NCBI GenBank assembly: GCA_963756365.1
Contig: CAVWNF010000003.1
Span: forward strand, 1,674,001 to 1,738,000
Reading direction: 5' to 3'
From: WHTI01 sp963756365
GTDB taxonomy: Bacteria > Actinomycetota > CADDZG01 > WHSQ01
DNA: 64,000 nucleotides
A program made the translations under genes and the position numbers. Positions 1 to 9,403 of the stretch are shown here, one piece after another. The notes under the pieces were generated by a model. It had not been told where the DNA came from, did no database searches, and saw only the letters and a program-made list of their open reading frames with translations. Numbering within the stretch: the first letter of the stretch is position 1; each line of letters begins with the position of its first letter.

Positions 1-1491
1 CATCGTCGTAGCGACGTCCTGCTTCGTCCCGGCCGCGAACTCGTCGTAGAGGTCTGGCTTGGGAGCTGCCAGTGGTTCGTGCTGAACCCGGCGCTCGGGG
101 AGCAAGCCACCGAGTGCGCGGCGACGGGAAAGGATGTACTCGACCTCGTCCGAATCGGCCCCCGGATGGTAATAAGGCGCCCCCTTCTTGAGCTCCTTGT
201 CGGAGATCGGGAGCTCGAGGCGATCGCGGAAGGCCATCAGTTCCTCTTCCGAGAGCTTCTTCGCCTGGTGCGTGACGTTGCGCCCCTCGACCGCTCCCCC
301 GAGGGTCCAGCCTTTGACGGTCTTCGCCAGGATCACGCTGGGCACGCCCTGGACCTCGACAGCACGGGCGAACGCCGAGTAGACCTTGCGATAGTCGTGC
401 CCGCCCCGCCGGAGTCGGCGGAGATCGTCATCCGAGAGGTGCTCGACCAGTTTCTGGAGTCGTGGATCGGGGCCGAAGAAATGCTCCCGGATGTAGCCAC
501 CATCTTCGACCACGTACTTCTGGAACTCACCATCAACCGTCGTATTCATCTTGTTCACGAGCACTCCGTCGTGATCCCGCGCCAAGAGTTCATCCCACTC
601 GCGGCCCCACACGACCTTCACGACGTTCCACCCGGCCCCCCGGAAGTTCGCCTCGAGCTCCTGGATCACCTTGCCGTTCCCCCGGACAGGGCCGTCGAGG
701 CGCTGGAGGTTGCAATTCACGACGAAGATCAGGTTGTCGAGGCCCTCGCGCGCGGCCATCGTGATCGCTGCTTTCGATTCAGGTTCGTCCATCTCGCCGT
801 CACCGAGGAATGCCCACACGCGCTGCTGCGACGTGTCCTTGATCCCGCGATTGGCGAGGTACTTGTTGAATCGGGCCTGATAGATCGCGTTGAGAGGGCC
901 GAGACCCATCGAGACGGTCGGGAACTCCCAATAGTCGGGCATGAGGCGAGGGTGCGGGTACGACGAGAGCCCATTCGGGATCGTGTCTTGCCTGAAGTTG
1001 TCGAGACGTTCTTCGTCCATCCGGCCCTCGAGGAACGAACGCGCGTACACGCCCGGTGCCGCGTGACCCTGATAGAAGATCTGGTCTCCCCCGCCCTCGG
1101 CGTCCTTGCCGCGGAAGAAGTGGTTGAAACCGACCTCGTAGAGAGAGGACGCCGAGGCGTAGGTGGCAAGGTGTCCGCCGATCCCATCGTGGGCCTTGTT
1201 GGCCCTCATCACCATCGCCGCTGCGTTCCAGCGGATGATGCGTCGGATGCGGTGCTCCATCGCTTCGTCACCGGGGAAGTACGGCTCTTCCTCGGGCGGG
1301 ATCGTGTTGATGTAGTTGGTCGAGGTCATCGAAGGCACGTCGACCTTGCGACTGCGAGCGTGGCTGCTCACCCTGCGCAAGAGATAACGGGCTCGCTCCG
1401 GCGAGCGATCCACTATCTGATCGATCGCCTCGATCCATTCCTGGGTCTCCTCCGGATCGATATCCGGAAGCTGCTCTCTGTACTCGTACAT
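1..1491 (-). CDS. aceE: Pyruvate dehydrogenase E1 component, homodimeric type (5' part; runs off the window)
   Basis: The enzyme decarboxylates pyruvate with thiamine diphosphate and passes the acetyl group to E2 of the pyruvate dehydrogenase complex in the cytoplasm. About 497 N-terminal residues are present; the family usually has about 900. Seen: GHLATYASAS near residues 107-116, YQGHAAPGVYAR near 140-151, and the TPP/Mg motif GDGEMDEPES from residue 230, closed by NCN near 259-261. The ATG at 1491 follows a GGTGGTGAG ribosome-binding site. A single-CBS protein lies 52 bp upstream on the same strand. The homodimeric AceE type is the usual one in actinobacteria. The identification is secure; the C-terminal half lies outside the window. 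Confidence 0.95.
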   Translation of the reverse strand, partial: MYEYREQLPDIDPEETQEWIEAIDQIVDRSPERARYLLRRVSSHARSRKVDVPSMTSTNYINTIPPEEEPYFPGDEAMEHRIRRIIRWNAAAMVMRANKAHDGIGGHLATYASASSLYEVGFNHFFRGKDAEGGGDQIFYQGHAAPGVYARSFLEGRMDEERLDNFRQDTIPNGLSSYPHPRLMPDYWEFPTVSMGLGPLNAIYQARFNKYLANRGIKDTSQQRVWAFLGDGEMDEPESKAAITMAAREGLDNLIFVVNCNLQRLDGPVRGNGKVIQELEANFRGAGWNVVKVVWGREWDELLARDHDGVLVNKMNTTVDGEFQKYVVEDGGYIREHFFGPDPRLQKLVEHLSDDDLRRLRRGGHDYRKVYSAFARAVEVQGVPSVILAKTVKGWTLGGAVEGRNVTHQAKKLSEEELMAFRDRLELPISDKELKKGAPYYHPGADSDEVEYILSRRRALGGLLPERRVQHEPLAAPKPDLYDEFAAGTKQDVATTM

Positions 1492-1543
1492 CAGCTCACC
1501 ACCCCTGTCGCGGGCACTCTGTGCCCTTTACCAGGGTAAACGT

Positions 1544-1855
1544 TCAGCCCTCGGAGGCCATCGCGAGGTCAACGAGGTCTACCACCGACAGCAGCAAGCC
1601 ATCCTTCAGTACCGGGAGGCGCCGGATGTGCTTCTGAGCCATCAGTCGCTGGACGTCCTCCACCCGGGCGTTTGCGTCCACGAAGACGGGGGTTCCCCGC
1701 TTGAGTTCGGCCTCTGAGACCTCCATGAGGTTCACGCCCTCACCCTTGAGCAGGTCGGCGAGCCACCGCATCGTCGATGTCTCGTCATCGGACCAATCGG
1801 ATGCTCCGATGACGTCACCGACCCGCGCCTGGCTAGGGATCTCTTGGGGGGCCAT
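1544..1855 (-). CDS. Small CBS-domain protein
   Basis: A 103-residue protein. Its C-terminal half (about residues 55-100) is a recognisable CBS motif ending HIRRLPVLKDGLLLSVVDLVDLA; the N-terminal half would be a degenerate first motif. CBS pairs bind adenosine nucleotides and often regulate an attached or partner enzyme; the ligand here is unknown. There is no Shine-Dalgarno sequence. Instead TACCCT on the minus strand (1867-1862) ends 6 nt before the ATG, which suggests a leaderless mRNA. It lies just upstream of aceE, so a regulatory link to pyruvate dehydrogenase is possible but only inferred. Confidence 0.8.
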   Translation of the reverse strand: MAPQEIPSQARVGDVIGASDWSDDETSTMRWLADLLKGEGVNLMEVSEAELKRGTPVFVDANARVEDVQRLMAQKHIRRLPVLKDGLLLSVVDLVDLAMASEG

Positions 1856-1881
1856 CGCCCCAGGGTAACGGAGGTGTCCGA

Positions 1882-2766
1882 TTACTCCGGGTCACCAGGG
1901 GGCCCAGAGGTCACGTTGGGCTGGCACGACGGGCAGAGGTACACCACGCGATCGGGCGTCCCATCATCTCGTGACGAGGCGGTTCTCACGATCGGGGTCC
2001 CGCAGCGCCGGCACGGCTCACCTCGCCGGCCGTAAACCCATCGCCCCCGCCCTCTCCTCGTATCCCCTGTCGTTATCTGTCGCCCCGTCGTTCGATTTCC
2101 CATGATGACCCTGCGAGCCAGACGGACGACCCCAGGAAGATCCTCGACCTCGCCCACAGGCGCGAACGGATCCAGCCCCTTCAGGAAACAGATCTCGGAG
2201 CGATAGACGTTCCCCAGCCCGGCCAGCTTCGTCTGATCGATCAAGGCATCGCCGATCGCTGCCTGTGGATCAGATCTCAGGCGTGCGATCGCCTCCGACT
2301 CGTCCCACAAAGTGAGCCTCGGCGCGCTCCCACCCCACCCGGGCACGACCTTCATCCGCTCCGCCCATTCCCCTTCCGGGGCGAGCAGATCGGGGCCGAG
2401 ATGCCCCACGAGGTCCGCCTCAGACTTGGTCGGCACGAGATCCACGCGAGCAAGGTCGGTCCCAACCGCGATCACCTCTTCGGTCTCGAGCACAGCCCGA
2501 ATCTTGAATGCGGGAGTGCGCCACGAACGTCCGCGCTCGAAAAGATCCCAGCGTCCCTCCATCTTGAAGTGGGTGTGAAGTGTGATGCCGCCCTCGATCC
2601 TGAACAGCAGGTGTTTACCGATGGGGAAGACCTCTCGGAGGATCTGGCCACTTAGATCGGTCGTTGCGTAGCGCGGAACCCGCAGGTCGCTGCGCACCAG
2701 GCGACGGCCCTTCATCGCCGCGTGAAGGGTGGCCGCAGCCAGGTAGACGGTGTCGCCTTCAGGCAT
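1882..2766 (-). CDS. nei: Fpg/Nei family DNA glycosylase/AP lyase (Nei2-like endonuclease VIII)
   Basis: Removes oxidised pyrimidines and cleaves the abasic site in base-excision repair. The protein has 294 residues from the ATG at 2766. It begins M-PEGDTV, where the Pro after the initiator is the catalytic nucleophile and the Glu is conserved. It ends with a zinc finger, CRRCG about 25 residues before CPSC. GNVYRSEICF matches the helix-two-turn-helix region of the family. An upstream in-frame start (2853) is rejected because the family needs PEG at the N-terminus. The start codon overlaps the end of lhr by 8 bp, so the two are co-translated. The lhr-nei adjacency also occurs in mycobacteria. 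Confidence 0.93.
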   Translation of the reverse strand: MPEGDTVYLAAATLHAAMKGRRLVRSDLRVPRYATTDLSGQILREVFPIGKHLLFRIEGGITLHTHFKMEGRWDLFERGRSWRTPAFKIRAVLETEEVIAVGTDLARVDLVPTKSEADLVGHLGPDLLAPEGEWAERMKVVPGWGGSAPRLTLWDESEAIARLRSDPQAAIGDALIDQTKLAGLGNVYRSEICFLKGLDPFAPVGEVEDLPGVVRLARRVIMGNRTTGRQITTGDTRRGRGRWVYGRRGEPCRRCGTPIVRTASSRDDGTPDRVVYLCPSCQPNVTSGPPGDPE

Positions 2767-5700
2767 CGAGGCGGAGGCCGCGCGAGGACGGTCGGAACCC
2801 AGCGGCCAGCAGCGACCTCTCGAGTTTCGAACCCATCGCCTCGTCCCCATCAACCTTCTGCACGTGGAGGCGTCCGACGAGACCTTCCTTTACAGCGCGG
2901 GACAGCGCCGCCGTGGCTTCGGCGAGGATCTGATCGTCGTCGCTGTACACAAGGATCGTGCGGCCCCCCTTTTCGACGTAAAGAGTGATCTCGCCGTTAA
3001 CCAAGACCACGCTCGCGCCAACCTTCCGACCGGGGCGATGACCAAGTCCCTCAGATAACGGCCATGCCAACGCCGCTCCGTACGGAGAAGCGGGGTCTGC
3101 CGAGGCCATGACGTGCGTTTTCAGATCGTCGAGACGTACCTCAGCCAAGGTGCGCATCCGATCGACCGCCCCGGGGTACGCGAACTGAGCGCCACCCAAA
3201 CCGTCAACGAAGTACCCACGCCTGCACTTACCGGTGTCCTCCATCAGCTTGAGCACCGGATACACGCGGGCGAAGCCGCCGACGATGCGCTCGCCAACCA
3301 CCGCTCCCCTGGTAACGACCCCGTGCCGGCTGAGCATCTGTTCCGCAAGGGCGAGCGAGCGTCGTGTCGGATCGGCAACCCGAGTCTCGACGACGCTCCA
3401 CCTCCCGGCGCCAGCGGGGGGGCCGAGGCGAGAAGGCATCGACGGTCTCCGTCGTCTCCGAGCGCCCCTGGAGCGCACTCCACCGAGCGCCCGGAGAGGG
3501 GCCAGCGTGTCGTTGGTCACGTGCCCGGCCCACACGAGTTCCCACAATGAGAGGAGGAGCTCGGCATCATCCGTCGAGTTGGTCGCGGCAGCGATGTCTC
3601 TGAAGAACGATGCCCCGCGGCCCGAGAGTGCATCAAGGATCGCCTGTGCCCCGTCGCTCAGTTCGGTCTCGGCCGCCTCGGGGAGGAGCAGAGAGGCATC
3701 CGAGGCGGTCGCGAGGACGATCCATCCGTCATCGCTGCCCGCGGCTCCGGCCCCGGCCCACGTGACTTCACCGGAAGCCATCAGCTGATCGAGAAGGGCG
3801 GGCTCGTAGCCAGGCAATCTGCTCAGCAGGATCGCCGATTCGAGCTGAGAGGCCGGGAGTGGCGCACCTTGTAGGCGAGTGATCGCTTCGTAGACCGAAT
3901 CGATGGTGGCCATCCCGCGCGAGTCCGACCCCACCCCGTGCCACGCGGCTCCGAATCGGGCCAGGGCGTGCGGCGGAACCGGCTCGACATCCTTACGGAA
4001 GGCGGCGAGCGATCGACGTCGCAGCCTCCGGAGTACTTCGACATCCACCCACTCGATCGCGCCGGGTCTCCCATCCGGTCTGAACTCGCCTGCAACGACG
4101 CGACCACCCGCCGCGAGGCGTTCGAGAACCCCTTCGATAACCGCAACGCCTAGTCCTAAGCGATATGCGACTTCATCCGGCGTGAACGGCCCGTGGGTAC
4201 GAGCGAACCTCCCGATCAGATCCGCAAGCGGATCGGATACCGGTTCGGTGAAGGCTCCCGGGAGCCCGACCGGAAGCGGAACGCCAAGCGCATCACGCAC
4301 CCGGGCGGAATCTTCGATCGCGATGAACCGGTCGGTGCCCGCGATCCTGACCTCGATGACGCGACCGGCAGCTAGGAGTTCGTCGATCCAGCCTCCGGGG
4401 TCCTCTTTGGAGCGAGCTCGGATCTCCTCACGGCTCAGGTCACCCACGATCCTGAGCAGATCGTGAAGGTCATCTGAGTCACGAGCCTTGTGGTCATCAT
4501 CGAGTCGCTGCAGTTCAAGTTCAAGCGATGAGAGAGCCTCGTCATCGATCAACTCGCGCAGTTCGTCGCGTCCGAGAAGTTCCGACAAAAGCGACCGGTC
4601 AAGGGACAGCGCCTGCGCCCTCCGCTCGGCAAGCGGCGAATCGCCCTCGTACATGAAGGCCGAGATGAAACCGAAGAGCAGAGATGAAGCGAACGGGGAT
4701 GGTTGCTGGGTATCGACCTCGATGATCCTGACCTCACGGGTCGAGATACTGGTCATCAGATCCTTGAGCGCGGGGAGATCGAAAACATCCTGTAGGCACT
4801 CGCGATACGTCTCGAGGATGATCGGGAACTGCGCGTACCGACGCGCCACCTGCAACAAGGAGGACGACTTCTGCCGCTGTTGCCACAGTGGCTGCCTACC
4901 ACCCGGTCGTCGACGCGGGAGCAGCAATGCCCTCGCCGCAGACTCTCGGAATCGTCCGGCGAACAGCGCCGAACTCCCGACCGCTTCAACAACGATGTCC
5001 TCGATCTCGTCCGGCTCGAAGACGACGGACTCTGCCGGAGGAGCGTCATCTGCCTCGGGTACGCGAACGACGATCCCATCGTCCGCGTAGATGCACTGCA
5101 CCTCGATCCCGGATCGTTCACGGACGCGGGCCTCGATCGCCTGGGACCAGGGGGCGTGCACCTGGGCGCCGAACGGTGAGTGGATGACCACACGCCAGTC
5201 GCCAAGCTCGTCCTTGAACCTCTCCACGACGATGGTGCGGTCGTCCGGGAGGTGCCCGACCGCGTCCTTCTGCTCCTTCAGGTAGGCCATCAGGTTCGAG
5301 CTGGCGGATGCGTCAAGGCCCGCGTTGCGGAGCCGTTCGCGCGCCTCGAGATCGCCGCTGGCAGCAAGGGTTCTGAGGAACTCGCCCTGCGCCTTCCCCA
5401 GCTCGAATGGACGACCGGGGGCATCGCCGTGCCAGAACGGCATCTTCCCTGGGCGTCCGGGGGCCGGGGACACCAGCACCCGATCGTGCGTGATGTCCTC
5501 GATCATCCAGGTCGAAGCTCCGAGCACGAACGTCTCGCCCGGACGCGATTCGTAGACCATCTCTTCATCTAGTTCCCCGACCCGGCCGCCACCTTCGGTC
5601 GCCATGAAGACCCCGAACAATCCGCGGTCAGGGATCGTGCCCCCGGAGGTGACCGCAAGTCTCTGCGCCCCCCGCCGAGCGCTCAGGGTGCCCGAGGAAC

Positions 5701-7132
5701 GGTCCCACGTGATCCGGGGGCGCAATTCTGCGAACTCGTCCGAGGGATAGAGCCCGGAGAGCATGTCGAGGGTGGCTTCGTAGGCAGACTCGGGAAGTTC
5801 CTCGAAGGGGGCCGCTCGACGCACCATCTCGAGCATCTCCGAGGTGTCCCAGTCGTCCATCGCGATCGCCGCGACGATGTGCTGAGCGAGGACGTCCAGG
5901 GGATTCCGCGGATAGCGCATCGCTTCGATCGCGCCGACACCCATCCGTTCAGCGACGACCGCGCACTCGAGCAGGTCACCGCGGAACTTGGGGAAGAACA
6001 CCCCTTTGCTGACAGCTCCGACCTGATGCCCAGCGCGCCCGATCCGTTGCAGCCCAGAAGCGACCGAATCGGGCGCCTCTATCTGAACAACGAGATCGAC
6101 GGCGGCCATGTCGATCCCGAGTTCGAGTGAACTGGTCGCGACCACGGCGGGGATACGCCCTGCCTTCAGGTCGTCTTCGATGATCAGCCTCTGTTCCCGA
6201 GCGACCGAACCGTGATGGGCTCTCGCGATCTCCTCACCTGCAAGATCATTCAGGCGGGCGCAGAGTCTTTCCGAGAGCCTCCGGGAGTTGGCGAAGACGA
6301 TCGTCGATCCGTGTGCGCGGATGAGTTGCAGGAGTCGTTCCTCAACGTGGGGCCAGATGCTCTGGCGCTCCTCCACCGTCGCCGACGGGTCGTCAGAGGT
6401 GCCCAGGGCACCGAGGTCTTCAACCGGGACGATCACCTCCAACTCGAAGCGCTTGTCGTTCGGAGGGTTGACCACCTTCACGCCCGCGCTGCCCGTCCCC
6501 CCGAGGAACCGGGCGATCTCGTCGAGCGGGCGAACCGTGGCCGAGAGCCCTATCCGCTGCGCCCTTCTCCCGATCAACCGATCGAGTCGCTCGAGACTCA
6601 GGGCGAGGTGAGCCCCCCGTTTGGTCCCGGCGACCGCATGGATCTCATCGAGGATCACCACATCGATCGAGGTCATGACCTCGCGAGCCCGCGACGTAAG
6701 CAGGAGGAACAGAGACTCGGGGGTCGTGATGAGGATGTCGGGCGGGGTTGTGGTGAATCTGCGGCGTTCGTCCTGAGGAGTGTCCCCGGTGCGCAGGCCG
6801 ACCTGGATCTCTGGGATCTGTTCGCCGAGGCGCTGGGCCGCCGCCTTCATCCCAGCCAACGGAGACCTCAGGTTCCGCTCGATGTCTACGGCAAGGGCCT
6901 TCAGCGGGGATACGTAGAGGATGCGAAGACGTTCCTTCTTGGCCGGCGTAGGTTCGACCGCGAGGCGATCGAGGGCCGACAGGAATGCAGCCAGCGTCTT
7001 CCCCGAGCCCGTTGGAGCCACCACGAGGCAATCGTCACCATCGGAGATCGCGTCCCACGCTCCGGATTGAGCCGGCGTCGGGGCGCTGAACGAAGCCTCG
7101 AACCAAGCCTGGGTTACCGGAGAGAACCCCAT
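2759..7132 (-). CDS. lhr: Large ATP-dependent DNA/RNA helicase Lhr
   Basis: A superfamily 2 3'-5' helicase with a long C-terminal extension, linked to DNA repair. It has about 1457 residues, normal for bacterial long Lhr. Seen: Q-motif-like PTPAQSGAW, Walker A APTGSGKT near residue 40, Walker B/DEIH in VVILDEIHAVAG near 160, motif VI QRIGRAGHQ near 375, then the winged-helix and beta-barrel Lhr core and the large C-terminal domain. The ATG at 7132 is chosen; a TTG at 7162 would add ten residues but overlap nhaA by 29 bp. No frame breaks occur over 4.4 kb, unlike neighbouring genes. It overlaps nei downstream. The function is secure as a family assignment. Confidence 0.95.
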   Translation of the reverse strand: MGFSPVTQAWFEASFSAPTPAQSGAWDAISDGDDCLVVAPTGSGKTLAAFLSALDRLAVEPTPAKKERLRILYVSPLKALAVDIERNLRSPLAGMKAAAQRLGEQIPEIQVGLRTGDTPQDERRRFTTTPPDILITTPESLFLLLTSRAREVMTSIDVVILDEIHAVAGTKRGAHLALSLERLDRLIGRRAQRIGLSATVRPLDEIARFLGGTGSAGVKVVNPPNDKRFELEVIVPVEDLGALGTSDDPSATVEERQSIWPHVEERLLQLIRAHGSTIVFANSRRLSERLCARLNDLAGEEIARAHHGSVAREQRLIIEDDLKAGRIPAVVATSSLELGIDMAAVDLVVQIEAPDSVASGLQRIGRAGHQVGAVSKGVFFPKFRGDLLECAVVAERMGVGAIEAMRYPRNPLDVLAQHIVAAIAMDDWDTSEMLEMVRRAAPFEELPESAYEATLDMLSGLYPSDEFAELRPRITWDRSSGTLSARRGAQRLAVTSGGTIPDRGLFGVFMATEGGGRVGELDEEMVYESRPGETFVLGASTWMIEDITHDRVLVSPAPGRPGKMPFWHGDAPGRPFELGKAQGEFLRTLAASGDLEARERLRNAGLDASASSNLMAYLKEQKDAVGHLPDDRTIVVERFKDELGDWRVVIHSPFGAQVHAPWSQAIEARVRERSGIEVQCIYADDGIVVRVPEADDAPPAESVVFEPDEIEDIVVEAVGSSALFAGRFRESAARALLLPRRRPGGRQPLWQQRQKSSSLLQVARRYAQFPIILETYRECLQDVFDLPALKDLMTSISTREVRIIEVDTQQPSPFASSLLFGFISAFMYEGDSPLAERRAQALSLDRSLLSELLGRDELRELIDDEALSSLELELQRLDDDHKARDSDDLHDLLRIVGDLSREEIRARSKEDPGGWIDELLAAGRVIEVRIAGTDRFIAIEDSARVRDALGVPLPVGLPGAFTEPVSDPLADLIGRFARTHGPFTPDEVAYRLGLGVAVIEGVLERLAAGGRVVAGEFRPDGRPGAIEWVDVEVLRRLRRRSLAAFRKDVEPVPPHALARFGAAWHGVGSDSRGMATIDSVYEAITRLQGAPLPASQLESAILLSRLPGYEPALLDQLMASGEVTWAGAGAAGSDDGWIVLATASDASLLLPEAAETELSDGAQAILDALSGRGASFFRDIAAATNSTDDAELLLSLWELVWAGHVTNDTLAPLRALGGVRSRGARRRRRPSMPSRLGPPAGAGRWSVVETRVADPTRRSLALAEQMLSRHGVVTRGAVVGERIVGGFARVYPVLKLMEDTGKCRRGYFVDGLGGAQFAYPGAVDRMRTLAEVRLDDLKTHVMASADPASPYGAALAWPLSEGLGHRPGRKVGASVVLVNGEITLYVEKGGRTILVYSDDDQILAEATAALSRAVKEGLVGRLHVQKVDGDEAMGSKLERSLLAAGFRPSSRGLRLDA

Positions 7133-7133
7133 C

Positions 7134-8499
7134 TCATGGATCTTCGGGCGTTGGTGTGACAACTTCCTGTTCTTCGACGTCCGAGCCCCTTGCGGAGAGG
7201 CGGATCAGGATGGCGCCCACCACTGTCGCGGCCAGCGAACCGGCGAGGATGCCTACCTTCGCCTCATCGGTGATGAGTTCCTCACTGAAGGCGAGCCCCG
7301 CGATGAACAACGAAACGGTGAACCCGATCCCGGCCACGGCCGCGACCCCGAACATCTGGGGCCAGGTTGCCCCCTCGGGCAGCGACCCGAATCCAAGCCG
7401 CGACGCTATCCACGAGAACAATGTGATCCCTAACAGCTTGCCGACCACGAGACCGAAGAACACGCCGATGGTCACCGGCGCGGTCAGTGCCGCCGACATG
7501 ACCTCAGCGCTGAGGGTGACCCCGGCATTGGCGAACGCGAACAAGGGGATCACCAGGTACGACGTATATGGGTGCAGGAGCGATTCGATCCGCTCCGCGA
7601 CCGAGACCGCTTCCTGTGCTTGGAGGGTCACCGACCGAACCTCCTCGGCTGAGGGGTCATCGGCAAGCTTCTGCGCCTCTCGGAAAACATCGCCCGCCCC
7701 GTCAGGGTCGGCGGGAAGGGCAGGGGTGAGCATGCCCAGGGCGACACCTGCGATCGTCGCGTGGATCCCGGATTCGAGGGTAGCCAGCCACACCAGCACG
7801 CCGACCACCGCGTATGCGGGGGTCCACCACACCTTGACGCGTCGCAGTCCGATCGTCAGAGCGATTCCCGCGAGAGCGACGGCGAGCCACCCGAGGTGGA
7901 TGTTCGACGTATAGAAGAGCGCTATCACCAGGATCGCTCCGATGTCATCCACGATCGCCAAAGAGAGAAGGAACACCCGGAGGCTCGACGGAAGACCGCG
8001 ACCCAGCAGCGCTAGCACGCCGACAGCGAAGGCGATGTCGGTCGCCATCGGTATCCCCCACCCTTGTGCGCCGGTCCCACCCGCGTTGAATGCCAGGTAG
8101 ATGAGAGCGGGAACGACCATCCCGCCAAGTGCGGCGAACGCGGGCAGACGCGGCCTTGCGCATGTCGTTCAGCTCACCGGCAACCAACTCGCGCTTGATC
8201 TCGAGGCCAACCACGAAGAAGAACAGCGCCATCAGCCCGTCGTTGACCCAGTGCTGCAGATCCTCGACGACCTCGAACGAGCCGATACTGAACCCAGCCT
8301 TGGTGTGCCAGATCGATGCGTAAGACTCCGACCATGGCGAGTTCGCCCACCCGAGAGCGAGGACGGTGGCAGCCAAGAGGACGACCCCGGACGCCGCCTC
8401 GGTGTCGAGGAACCGTCGTAGCGGTCTCGCTAACAAGCGTGGCACCCGTCGATCGCTCGATACCCAGGAGTATCCGAGCGGCGGCTTGCTGAGCGACAC
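7134..8499 (-). CDS. nhaA: Na+/H+ antiporter NhaA (frameshifted)
   Basis: An inner-membrane sodium/proton antiporter. The N-terminal frame (from GTG 8499, preceded by GAAGGAG) encodes the first helices and EIKRELVAGEL. The rest (ATDIAFAVGVLALLG and the ion-binding pair in AIVDDIGAI) is in the next frame. Removing one base near 8148 joins them as RKAALPAFAALGGMVVP and gives a normal length of about 454 residues, with the stop at 7134. The C-terminus has an acidic tail with a VVTPTPEDP ending. All core motifs survive on both sides, so a sequencing error is more likely than recent inactivation. It is divergent from the site-2 protease gene and abuts lhr downstream. Confidence 0.9.
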
Positions 8500-8608
8500 G
8501 AGAGATACTCCTTCGAGCTAGGTGACGGGCCGGGAGAACGGGCTCCGTGGGGTCACCCCCCGGGAGCTCACCAAGAGATTACAGGTCACGGTCGCGTACC
8601 CTGGAGCG

Positions 8609-9403
8609 GTGAACGAATCGATCTCACTCGGGCGCATCGTTGGGATCAAGATCGGGATGAATTGGTCCCTGATCGCGATCTTCGGCCTCATCGCGTGGAG
8701 CCTCGCCGACGGTCGGTTCCCGTACGACTATCCCGGCTACTCGGAGTCTCTCTATTGGTTCGGGGCCGTCGGCACCACGATCATCTTCTTCGCGTGCCTC
8801 CTCGCCCATGAGATGGGCCATGCACTGGTTGCCAGGTCTCACGGGGTCGAGGTGGTCGGTATCACGCTGTGGCTCTTCGGTGGGGTCGCCAAGCTCCAGG
8901 GCGACTCGAAGACAGCCGCCTCCGAGTTCAAGATAGCGATAGCCGGGCCCATCGTTAGCGTTGCCGTTGCCCTGATCTTCGCCGGGGTTTCGTGGCTCGC
9001 CGCCGCCGTATCGGCACCCGAGTTGGTCGTCGGCATAAGCGCATGGCTGTGGCGGATAAACGCGATGCTCGCGGCCTTCAACATGCTGCCAGCGTTCCCA
9101 CTCGACGGGGGTCGTGTCCTGCGGGCCGCCATCTGGAGGTTCAAGGGACGGGAGAAAGCAACCAGGTTCGCGTCGAGAGTGGGGCGAGGGTTCGGCTATC
9201 TCATGATCTCGGCGGGGCTCCTGGAGTTCGCAGTGCGAGGTTCGTTCGACGGGATCTGGATCGGTTTCCTCGGGTACTTCCTCATCACCGCCGCCACGAC
9301 CGAGGAGAGGATCGTCACGGCCCGCACGCGACCCGCTGACGAGCCTGCCACCGAGGAAGGAACCCCGGCGCCTGGTGCTGAACCAGAAAGCAGCCGCGGC
9401 TAG
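8609..9403 (+). CDS. Site-2 protease family zinc metallopeptidase (M50)
   Basis: A membrane-embedded protease of about 264 residues. HEMGH near residue 67 is the zinc-binding motif, and NMLPAFPLDGGR near 157-168 supplies the third ligand. Five or six hydrophobic helices surround these motifs. The C-terminal tail (TARTRPADEP...) is short and charged. There is no C-terminal CBS pair, which some relatives have. The GTG at 8609 is chosen because TACCCT (8597-8602) ends 6 nt before it; a GTG at 8522 is also open. The stop codon shares CTAG with the stop of adnB on the other strand. The substrate is unknown. Confidence 0.88.
   Translation: MNESISLGRIVGIKIGMNWSLIAIFGLIAWSLADGRFPYDYPGYSESLYWFGAVGTTIIFFACLLAHEMGHALVARSHGVEVVGITLWLFGGVAKLQGDSKTAASEFKIAIAGPIVSVAVALIFAGVSWLAAAVSAPELVVGISAWLWRINAMLAAFNMLPAFPLDGGRVLRAAIWRFKGREKATRFASRVGRGFGYLMISAGLLEFAVRGSFDGIWIGFLGYFLITAATTEERIVTARTRPADEPATEEGTPAPGAEPESSRG

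Noticed and set aside
79..1539. A 486-codon open frame on the plus strand
   Set aside because: It is antisense to aceE, which is clear by motif; the plus-strand product shows only mirrored composition.
6212..7159. A 315-codon plus-strand frame
   Set aside because: It is antisense to the helicase core of lhr.
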